From an uncultured Flavobacteriales bacterium (GTDB lineage: Bacteria; Bacteroidota; Bacteroidia; Flavobacteriales_D; Sanyastnellaceae): DNA of 5,560 nucleotides. A program made the position numbers and the translations under genes. Under the pieces are notes generated by a model, which searched no databases, was not told where the DNA came from, and saw only the letters and a program-made list of their open reading frames with translations. Below, piece by piece: positions 1 through 5,560 of the stretch (position 1 is its first letter; every line of letters starts with the position of its first letter). Where the stretch lies: positions 1 to 5,560 of the forward strand of contig CALKHD010000058.1 in assembly GCA_938092195.1 (NCBI GenBank), read 5' to 3'.

Positions 1-1
1 T

Positions 2-637
2 GGTTTCACAGAGAAAGAAAACACCAAGAAGCATCCTGAGCCATACAGCTACATGGCCCGGGCCTATCTGAAGATTCACCAAAGCGATGATCCAGAACTG
101 ACTGAGAGCTACCCCAAAGCGCTCAAGGAGAGCCTGAAGTACTGCACGAAATTCATCAAGAAGGACAAGGAGATGGAATATGTACCGGACCAACTCGAGT
201 TCATCGAGGAACTCAGGTACGAAGCCATTGCCCAGGCGGACACAGAAATGGATGCAGAGAAATACACCCGAGCCAAAAGCCTATACAACTACTTGGTGAA
301 GTTGGATCAAAGCGACCCTTCCGCATACTTGATGCTGGGACTGGCCAACTATTATGGCAAAGCCACCCGTGACGCGGAAGACAATTGGAACACGGCCATT
401 GAGCTCATGGGAAGCATGACTGGCCGCATTGCGGCTTCAGAAGAAATCGAGTTCTTCAGAGAAGAGCCATTGACAGAATCTATGCGAAACTTGCTCAAGA
501 CTGGAATCATCCGGGCCTCCGAGCAATTGGATGCCGATGGAAAGCGTACCAAAGCGATTGAGTTGCTTGAAAGCGGACTCCCCCTCTTCGAAGGTGAGCG
601 CAGCTTCATGGTAACCTACGGGGCTATCATCGGCTGA
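2..637 (+). CDS. TPR-repeat protein, 3' part only (5' end outside window)
   Basis: The reading frame is already open at base 2 and runs without a stop to TGA at 635-637, giving 211 visible residues. The first ATG, at 53, lies inside what looks like continuous coding sequence (a proline/tyrosine-rich helix start precedes it), so I treat the gene as truncated by the window edge and not as starting there. The protein is helical and charged. The stretch encoded by about 250-410 has the tetratricopeptide pattern: an amphipathic helix ending in a Lys-Leu-Asp-Gln-Ser-Asp-Pro turn, then a helix with Leu-Gly-Leu-Ala spacing. The segments at about 35-90 and 540-625 look like further, more divergent repeats. 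TPRs are protein-binding scaffolds; no enzyme motif is visible. Any signal peptide would lie outside the window. The stop overlaps the start of the kinase gene by one base, so the two are probably co-translated, and a role as partner or sensor accessory of the kinase is a guess from context. Confidence 0.8.
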   Translation, partial: GFTEKENTKKHPEPYSYMARAYLKIHQSDDPELTESYPKALKESLKYCTKFIKKDKEMEYVPDQLEFIEELRYEAIAQADTEMDAEKYTRAKSLYNYLVKLDQSDPSAYLMLGLANYYGKATRDAEDNWNTAIELMGSMTGRIAASEEIEFFREEPLTESMRNLLKTGIIRASEQLDADGKRTKAIELLESGLPLFEGERSFMVTYGAIIG

Positions 638-1791
638 TGCAATTTGAGGCATCGCATCCATCTGCGGAACATCTCAAATCCCATCTTCTGAATCCAGAAT
701 CAGAAGACCCCATTGATCTTCTTCTTTTGGAGGACAACGACATCGATGCTGCTGTTTTCATTGGGGCTGCTTCCAGAAGCAAGCAAAACCTTGTGGTTCG
801 AAGGACCAGTTCCCTGAAAGAATTTCGTGAAACGCTCAAGGAGCGGCCACCCCAGGTCATCTGCGCTGACCACATGCTTCCAGACGGTTCAGCCACCGAA
901 GCCTTAACGCTTCGGAATCAAGTCTGCCCGAACGCTCCTTTTATCGTCATCACTGGCGCTGGAGAAGAGCAGGTGGCTGTGGAATATATGAAAGCGGGGG
1001 CTGCCGACTACATCTCAAAACGACATCTCGACAGCTTCAATCAAGCCTTGGAGCAAGTCTTGCGCCTCAATTACAACCAGTCCTTAAGGGTCCTCGCTGA
1101 ACAAGAAACCAAACGCCTCAACCAGGAATTGCTCGCTTTGGTTGGCCATGTAGCCGAGGAGCGAGATGAGGAAAAAAGAAGACTGTCTCGAGACATTCAC
1201 GATCAACTGGGACAGGAACTTACCGCACTTAAACTCGGTCTTTTTTGGATGGAGGGCCGACTCAGAAAGCCCCTGGAAGACACCCAACCGGTGCTCCAAA
1301 AACTGAGCGACCTCATTGAGCTCAATAGCTCCATCATTGTCCAGGTCAGGAACATCGCAAGAGATTTGCGCCCTGTTGTCCTGGACCAAGTTGGGTTGTC
1401 AGCAGGCATCGAGACGCTGGTGCGCGATTTCAACCGAAGGGAGCACACCTTCTGCGGGCTTCACATCAGCGAACTGCCAGACCTGACTGAATCTCTTCGA
1501 ACAGACCTGTTTCGCATTGTTCAAGAAGGCCTCACCAACATCTCACGTCACGCGGAAGCCAAATTGGCGTACGTCCGTCTCTCCCACATCAACGACTCTC
1601 TCATCTTGGAAATGGGAGATGACGGGAACGGAATGACTCAGCAATTCAATTCAGGCGATTTTTCAACCGGCCTTGGACTGGTTGGAATGAGAGAGCGCGT
1701 GCGCGCCCAAAAAGGCACCATGTCAGTGAATTCAAGCCTCAAGCGCGGGACATCGATTCAAATTGACATCGCTCTAAATTCTCCTGCTTAA
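637..1791 (+). CDS. Soluble histidine kinase, REC-HisKA_3-HATPase_c
   Basis: 384 residues with no membrane segment, so a cytoplasmic kinase. Residues 26-143 form a receiver domain with all key residues: acidic pair E32/D33, phospho-acceptor D78, T106 and K128. A helical linker (about 146-180) leads to a HisKA_3 dimerisation domain with phospho-accepting H188 in the sequence RDIHDQLGQ. D189 and Q193 form the DxxxQ motif that supports dephosphorylation of the partner regulator in this family. The LRP-x-x-LD-x-x-GL block at 244-254 is the usual second helix. The ATPase domain follows: N-box around E297/N301, G1 box GDDGNGM (327-333) and G2 box GLGLVGMRE (345-353). The phosphate is expected to pass to the NarL-type regulator encoded 9 bases downstream. 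The only ATG ahead of the receiver is at 637, in a TGATG overlap with the TPR gene, so translation is probably coupled. The N-terminal receiver implies control by another phosphodonor or by protein contact and not by a direct sensor domain. Confidence 0.93.
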   Translation: MQFEASHPSAEHLKSHLLNPESEDPIDLLLLEDNDIDAAVFIGAASRSKQNLVVRRTSSLKEFRETLKERPPQVICADHMLPDGSATEALTLRNQVCPNAPFIVITGAGEEQVAVEYMKAGAADYISKRHLDSFNQALEQVLRLNYNQSLRVLAEQETKRLNQELLALVGHVAEERDEEKRRLSRDIHDQLGQELTALKLGLFWMEGRLRKPLEDTQPVLQKLSDLIELNSSIIVQVRNIARDLRPVVLDQVGLSAGIETLVRDFNRREHTFCGLHISELPDLTESLRTDLFRIVQEGLTNISRHAEAKLAYVRLSHINDSLILEMGDDGNGMTQQFNSGDFSTGLGLVGMRERVRAQKGTMSVNSSLKRGTSIQIDIALNSPA

Positions 1792-1800
1792 ATTACAGAC

Positions 1801-2469
1801 ATGGAAAAGAAAACGGTAGTGTTGTGTGACGACCACAACATCGTGCGGGCAGGACTGAGGCAAATCGTGGAATCATTTGGAGATTTTGAAGTCCTAGATG
1901 ACGTTGCAACGGGAGAGGCCTTGTTCCCATTGTTTCAAAAACAAGTGCCGGACATTCTCTTGCTCGACATCAGTTTGCCGGGCAGAAGTGGATTGGAGGT
2001 ACTGAAGCAAGTTCAATCCATGTACCCAAAAATCGCAGTACTGACGTTGAGCATGTACCCGGAGGATCAATTCGCCATTCGCATGATCAAAGCGGGAGCC
2101 AGAGGCTATTTGCACAAAGACAGCGCCCCGCAGATTCTAGAAGACGCGATGAGAACCATCATGGAGGGAAAGCAATACATCAGCGCAGAGTTGACCCGAA
2201 TCATGATCGAGGAACTCGCAAAAGATGACAACGAACTGCCTCACAAGAGTTTATCTGACCGCGAGTATGAGGTCCTGTTGTACATCGGCGAAGGCAAAAG
2301 CATGACAGAAATTGCCGCACAATTGAGCTTGAGTATCAAAACAGTCAGTACATACCGCAGCAGAATTCTCGAGAAAATGAGACTGAAGAGCAATTCTGAC
2401 TTGGTCAAATACATCCTGCGTCACGACCTCGCTCCGGGTGGATCAGACCCCATGCAAGCGACAAGCTGA
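1801..2469 (+). CDS. NarL/FixJ-family response regulator, REC-LuxR HTH
   Basis: 222 residues, the normal length for the family. The receiver (about 4-122) has acidic pocket D10/D11, phospho-acceptor D56 in LLLDISLPG, switch residue S84 and conserved K106, so phosphorylation should be possible. The C-terminal domain (about 150-209) is a LuxR-type helix-turn-helix: LSDREYEVLLYIGEGKS, then the recognition part SLSIKTVSTYRSRI, with the family's usual Glu-Val-Leu and Lys-Thr-Val landmarks. It is a DNA-binding transcription regulator that would be phosphorylated and dephosphorylated by the HisKA_3 kinase just upstream; this kinase/regulator pairing is the standard one. The intergenic gap is 9 bases (1792-1800) with no Shine-Dalgarno. 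The tail after about residue 209 (Ala-Pro-Gly-Gly-Ser and on) is short and probably disordered. Target promoters are unknown, and I saw no convincing repeated operator in the window. Confidence 0.95.
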   Translation: MEKKTVVLCDDHNIVRAGLRQIVESFGDFEVLDDVATGEALFPLFQKQVPDILLLDISLPGRSGLEVLKQVQSMYPKIAVLTLSMYPEDQFAIRMIKAGARGYLHKDSAPQILEDAMRTIMEGKQYISAELTRIMIEELAKDDNELPHKSLSDREYEVLLYIGEGKSMTEIAAQLSLSIKTVSTYRSRILEKMRLKSNSDLVKYILRHDLAPGGSDPMQATS

Positions 2470-2549
2470 CACATACATCGGAAAAATCCCACCAACCGCC
2501 GATCTCATCCCCCACGGTAAACCAACGATTTACTCTGCACATTCAAGGG

Positions 2550-4370
2550 ATGGAGCCCGCAACCACGTCGCAAGTACAGCTGCAATACCCAGAATCTATT
2601 CAACAAGAATCTATTCACACAGTTCGGATTGGCCTCCTTCACGCCTCATTGGCTGCAAGAGCCAAATGGCCTGAGTTCTTGAACGATGGCAGGCACATTG
2701 AATGGCTGTCTCTGGGTCAAATGCCCGACGACCAGAGGTCATTTGATGCTTGGATCATTGGGACTCAAGGCACCAAAGCCCAGCGCCTACAATCCTTAAA
2801 GCTGCTCACTTCAACCCCTGCGGGACTTGGTCCTGTGATGGTTTTGTTGCATCCCATGGACATCCACGATGACTGGCTGTCCCTCAAAGCCGACGCCTAC
2901 CACGAATCATCCAGCTCAGCAGCACTGCTGGCTCAACGCCTAGAAAGTCTCATTCCCTTGGCTACCTCAGGGTACGCGACCCCCAAACCCATCGGACAGT
3001 CATTGGCCGCCGCCGAATCACAAGTTTGGCAATCCCTTTTTGACTGTGCGGGTGCTGGACTTCTCACAGGAAGGACCGCTTCATTTTTGAGGGCACAAGA
3101 TCAAATCTTAAACCTCCCCCCAGCGGAAGACAGAGACAGCATTCTGGCCAGGGTGCGTCAATTGCTTCGTTCCGTCCAATGGGAACTCAACAACCAGCGG
3201 TCCAAAGAACTTCTGAGCTTGGAGGAACCGATTTCATTGAACTCCAGTTTCGTCGATCGAATCACACCACTCCGGTCAGACCGTTTCCTCGATGGTCTTC
3301 TGAATTTATCTGAAGCTCAACCCACAACCCAGGGCGAAGTGGTGATCAGAAATCAAAATGGAAAGACCTCACACCTCTCCATTGAACTGACCCTCCCTTC
3401 TGAGCTCGAGGATGGACTTCTGCTGACACTCCTTGACATCAGCTCACGGATTCGACTCGAGCAAGACTTGAGGGAGCACGTTCAACACCTTGAGAAACAC
3501 GTTGGGATACGGACTTTGGACATCAGAAAAGTCAATGTGCAACTTGAAAAGGAGAGCCGCAACAAGGAACAATTGGCACAGCAGGTCAGGGACAACTTCG
3601 TCCACATCACGCAAGGAATCATTGGAGCCAAGAAAATTCTAGACGTCGCATTGCCGAGCGAAACCGAGTTGCTCCAAATGTTCCCCAATTCGATGTACAT
3701 CTCTAGGCCCAGAGACATCGTGGGCGGAGATTTCTTTTTTCTGGGAAACAGTCAAACTAAAAAAACGTTGGCCCTCGTAGACAGCACGGGGCACGGCATT
3801 CCTGGAGCCATGGTGTCGCTGATGGGGTCGATGCTTCTCAACCAAGCTTTCAACGAATTGACTGTCCCTCTGCCTCACTTGATTCTACAGCGATTCCAGG
3901 CCAATTTTTGCGGACTCACTCGCCCCACGGACAACCAACCTCAAATGCACGGCTTCGACGCCGCTGTCATGACGATCGACCACGAAAAAAAGACGGTCGA
4001 ATTTTCTGGCGCACGGGGGAATTTGTTTCTGATCAGGGACGGCCAAACCACCATCATTCGCGGAACGAGGAAGAGCATTGAATCTGAGCCCTGCGATCCT
4101 CAGGCTTCCGACATGGACACAAGATTTGAATACCACAAGTTGACCCTTCACGAAGGGGATCAACTCTATTTGTTCTCCGATGGAGTCACCGATCAATTCG
4201 GAGGAGCAAAGGGCCGAAAAATGGGACGGAACCGACTGGCCAAAATGCTGAGCGACTTTCACATGCTGCCCATCTCAGAGCGCAAGAAAGCCATTCACAA
4301 TGCTTTGCTCATCTGGAAAGGAGCAAACGCCAAAGTGGATGACGCCACCCTCATTGGGGTGGACATTTAA
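2550..4370 (+). CDS. SpoIIE/RsbU-type PP2C phosphatase with pseudo-receiver and PAS-like region
   Basis: 606 residues, no membrane segment. The C-terminal part (about 375-606) is a PP2C phosphatase of the SpoIIE type, which removes phosphate from Ser/Thr, typically on STAS-domain anti-anti-sigma proteins. Motifs seen: RPRDIVGGD (386-394), VDSTGHGIPGA (410-420), FDAAV around D470, GARGN (487-491), FSDGVTDQFGG (542-552) and DDAT (597-600). The likely metal ligands D394, D411, D544 and D597/D598 are all present, so it should be active. Residues 24-136 have receiver-like strand and helix spacing but lack the acidic pocket, the acceptor Asp (G71 at that place) and the Lys. Residues about 160-300 resemble a PAS domain, ending in LLTLLDISSRIRLEQDL, and a coiled coil follows (about 300-355). 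The ATG at 2550 is the only in-frame ATG between the preceding gene and the first domain; AAGGG touches it directly, too close to act as a normal ribosome site. The 80-base gap upstream shows no promoter I can recognise, so the gene is probably transcribed with the kinase and regulator. Confidence 0.9.
   Translation: MEPATTSQVQLQYPESIQQESIHTVRIGLLHASLAARAKWPEFLNDGRHIEWLSLGQMPDDQRSFDAWIIGTQGTKAQRLQSLKLLTSTPAGLGPVMVLLHPMDIHDDWLSLKADAYHESSSSAALLAQRLESLIPLATSGYATPKPIGQSLAAAESQVWQSLFDCAGAGLLTGRTASFLRAQDQILNLPPAEDRDSILARVRQLLRSVQWELNNQRSKELLSLEEPISLNSSFVDRITPLRSDRFLDGLLNLSEAQPTTQGEVVIRNQNGKTSHLSIELTLPSELEDGLLLTLLDISSRIRLEQDLREHVQHLEKHVGIRTLDIRKVNVQLEKESRNKEQLAQQVRDNFVHITQGIIGAKKILDVALPSETELLQMFPNSMYISRPRDIVGGDFFFLGNSQTKKTLALVDSTGHGIPGAMVSLMGSMLLNQAFNELTVPLPHLILQRFQANFCGLTRPTDNQPQMHGFDAAVMTIDHEKKTVEFSGARGNLFLIRDGQTTIIRGTRKSIESEPCDPQASDMDTRFEYHKLTLHEGDQLYLFSDGVTDQFGGAKGRKMGRNRLAKMLSDFHMLPISERKKAIHNALLIWKGANAKVDDATLIGVDI
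2591..2617 (+). repeat. 12-bp direct repeat, period 15, inside the phosphatase gene start
   Basis: AGAATCTATTCA occurs at 2591-2602 and again at 2606-2617, with three bases between. It keeps the frame and gives Glu-Ser-Ile twice in the N-terminal tail before the pseudo-receiver. Each copy contains the small palindrome GAAT-CT-ATTC. A local slippage duplication is the simplest explanation. A paired protein-binding site near the start of the gene is possible, but nothing else supports it. Confidence 0.6.
4345..4362. terminator. Possible stem-loop at the convergent gene ends
   Basis: CCACCC (4345-4350) can pair with GGGTGG (4357-4362) around a six-base loop. The hairpin lies in the last codons of the phosphatase gene, just before the two convergent stop codons. 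It is GC-rich, but only ACATTT follows on the + strand and no T-run follows on the - strand, so it is a weak intrinsic terminator at best. It is listed because no other terminator candidate exists between the two converging transcription units. Confidence 0.3.
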
Positions 4371-4372
4371 TC

Positions 4373-5413
4373 CTATTGGCGGATTTTGATGCCCCGATCT
4401 GAAGCGGAATAAATTCGCTCAATGATGTCCACCACTTTCAGGCCTTCCAAGGCATTGGTGGTGATTCGTCCCGACCCTTTCAACGTGTCCATCACGTTGT
4501 CGAAAATGTAACCATGGTTCGCTGCACTGCCCTTGTACGCACCATAATCATTGGCCGGATTTGAGGGGGGTAAAACAGGCATTTCATAGCCATCAACGCA
4601 GCAATACTCTACCTCGTTCATGTACTGACCTCCCACTTTGATGGTCCCCTTTTCTGCAACGATCGTCAAGGAGCTTTCAAAATTGGTCATGGCCACAGCC
4701 GTCGAAAACTGCAGCGTCCCCATTCCACCTCGGGTAAAGTCAAACGTCACCAGACCGGAATCTTCGAAATCGGTGTTCTCTGCATGGGTGAAGTCTGCAA
4801 ATCGGGATTGGATGTTGTGGATGTCTCCAAACAACCAATAGAGAATGTCAATGAAGTGGCTGAATTGGGTGAACAATGTGCCTCCATCCAAGTCCAGCGT
4901 TCCTTTCCAAGGGATCTTGCCGTAATAGCGGTCATCGCGGTTCCAAAAACAATTGACTTGAACCATGTGAATGGCACCCAAGACCCCAGAGTCCACGACT
5001 TCTTTCAACCATTCACTTGGCGGGCTGTAGCGGTTTTGCATCACACAAAAGACCTGCTTGCCCACTTCCAAAGCTTTGTGGAGCACCTTTTCCCCATCAA
5101 AGCGGCTGAGTGCCATGGGCTTCTCAATGATCACATGATGTCCAGCTTCCAGGGCTTGGATCGCCTGCGAGGCATGCAATCCGTTGGGGGTGCAAATGCA
5201 AACCACATCCAATTCTGGGTGGGCTGCGAGCATTTCTGTGATCTCCCCGTAAAAGGAGAAGTCATTCTCTACACCCACTTCATCAGGACTTCTGACATCA
5301 CAACCCGCCACCAACTCAAAGCCTTCCTGGCGGCGAATCATCTCGGCATGCCTTTTTCCAATGTGGCCAAGTCCCACCACAGCGAAACGCAAAATAAAGT
5401 CAGTTGTATTCAT
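4373..5413 (-). CDS. Gfo/Idh/MocA-family NAD(P)-dependent oxidoreductase
   Basis: 346 residues, the usual length for the family, which oxidises or reduces sugars, inositols or nucleotide sugars with NAD(P). The N-terminal Rossmann fold shows the glycine motif VVGLGHIGKRH (G14, G16, G19), an acidic residue after the second strand (D39, often linked to NAD preference), CICTPNGLH (72-80) and the family signature EKP with K98. The C-terminal substrate domain has WKGTLDLDGG (169-178) and H186/D189 in SHFIDILYWLFG. H186 fits the catalytic histidine position. The closest flavour I recognise is WlbA/WbpB-like nucleotide-sugar dehydrogenases of surface-polysaccharide pathways, but the substrate cannot be assigned from sequence. 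The ATG at 5411-5413 sits right before the first Rossmann strand and has no Shine-Dalgarno. The gene lies 44 bases downstream of another - strand gene and ends two bases from the phosphatase stop codon. Confidence 0.92.
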   Translation of the reverse strand: MNTTDFILRFAVVGLGHIGKRHAEMIRRQEGFELVAGCDVRSPDEVGVENDFSFYGEITEMLAAHPELDVVCICTPNGLHASQAIQALEAGHHVIIEKPMALSRFDGEKVLHKALEVGKQVFCVMQNRYSPPSEWLKEVVDSGVLGAIHMVQVNCFWNRDDRYYGKIPWKGTLDLDGGTLFTQFSHFIDILYWLFGDIHNIQSRFADFTHAENTDFEDSGLVTFDFTRGGMGTLQFSTAVAMTNFESSLTIVAEKGTIKVGGQYMNEVEYCCVDGYEMPVLPPSNPANDYGAYKGSAANHGYIFDNVMDTLKGSGRITTNALEGLKVVDIIERIYSASDRGIKIRQ

Positions 5414-5457
5414 GATGTTCTCGGTCGTGGATCAACCCAGCCGCAAAAATCGCAAGA

Positions 5458-5560
5458 CTATTGGGGTTTTTCGCCCTTCTGCCCAATAAAATGCTTGGGA
5501 ACCTTGAGCATGCGGCTGCCATACCAACTGAACACTTCCCCATCGACCAATTGTGAAGGG
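5458..5560 (-). CDS. Unidentified protein, C-terminal 33 residues only
   Basis: On the - strand the frame starting at 5559 is open from the window edge to TAG at 5460-5458. The visible end contains LVDGEVFSWYGSRMLKVPKH and then a Lys/Gln-rich tail. The mix of residues (Trp-Tyr-Gly, Val-Pro-Lys-His) reads like a genuine protein end, and the orientation and 44-base spacing match an operon with the oxidoreductase. The piece is too short to name a family. The other - strand frame is also open here, ending at the TGA near 5434-5436, but its Arg/Trp-rich translation is less protein-like, so this choice is a judgement. Confidence 0.5.
   Translation of the reverse strand, partial: PSQLVDGEVFSWYGSRMLKVPKHFIGQKGEKPQ

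Noticed and set aside
53..637. Treating the TPR gene as complete from the ATG at 53
   Set aside because: The same frame is open to the window edge with protein-like sequence and a helix that begins before that Met.
684..707. 8-bp inverted repeat TCTTCTGA / TCAGAAGA with an 8-base loop near the start of the kinase gene
   Set aside because: A hairpin of this size is expected about once by chance in a window this long, it has no T-run, and it lies within coding sequence.
1084..1389. 101-codon open frame on the - strand
   Set aside because: It is a shadow of the kinase dimerisation domain, which carries the clear H-box on the + strand.
2470..2549. Search for a promoter or operator in the gap before the phosphatase gene
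   Set aside because: No TAnnTTTG-type -7 element with a matching upstream TTG box and no clear inverted repeat was found, so no site is claimed.
2438..2674. 78-codon + strand frame bridging the regulator end and the phosphatase start
   Set aside because: It overlaps both real genes in another frame, its composition is unlike a folded protein, and it ends inside the pseudo-receiver.
3885..4262. 125-codon open frame on the - strand
   Set aside because: It lies wholly inside the phosphatase domain, whose catalytic motifs are read on the + strand; the translation matches no recognisable fold.
5412..5489. 25-codon + strand ORF opposite the oxidoreductase start (ATG-ATG to TAA)
   Set aside because: It is short, has no ribosome site, and overlaps the likely end of the - strand gene; nothing sets it apart from chance.

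Overview
The window looks like chromosomal DNA of a Bacteroidota bacterium. This is inferred from three things: none of the start codons has a usable Shine-Dalgarno sequence, the HisKA_3 kinase / NarL-type regulator / SpoIIE-type phosphatase proteins have the style common in that phylum, and the base composition is balanced (roughly half G+C by eye). The genus cannot be told from the sequence. There are no RNA genes, mobile elements or CRISPR repeats.

Left part (1-4370), all on the + strand. A TPR protein whose 5' end lies outside the window is followed by a soluble histidine kinase with an N-terminal receiver domain, a NarL/LuxR-type response regulator, and, after an 80-base gap, a long SpoIIE-family PP2C phosphatase. 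The TPR and kinase genes share one base in a TGATG stop-start. The kinase and regulator are 9 bases apart. All catalytic residues checked in the kinase, the regulator and the phosphatase domain are present, so these look like working proteins. The phosphatase begins with a domain that has the outline of a receiver but lacks the phosphorylation residues, followed by a PAS-like region and a coiled coil.

Right part (4373-5560), on the - strand. A Gfo/Idh/MocA-family NAD(P)-dependent oxidoreductase follows the 3' end of an unidentified gene that runs in from the right edge. The pair is probably part of a sugar-modification or surface-polysaccharide operon. It meets the signalling cluster tail to tail with only two bases between the stop codons.

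Working model (inference): an upstream kinase or signal acts on the receiver of the histidine kinase, which phosphorylates the NarL-type regulator to change transcription. The phosphatase would then act as a second output on a phosphoserine/phosphothreonine protein, as RsbU-like enzymes do in partner switching. No anti-sigma factor or STAS antagonist is visible here, so the target is unknown. The families are known. The least ordinary points are the arrangement of three consecutive receiver-like modules (two intact, one degenerate) and the tight convergent junction.
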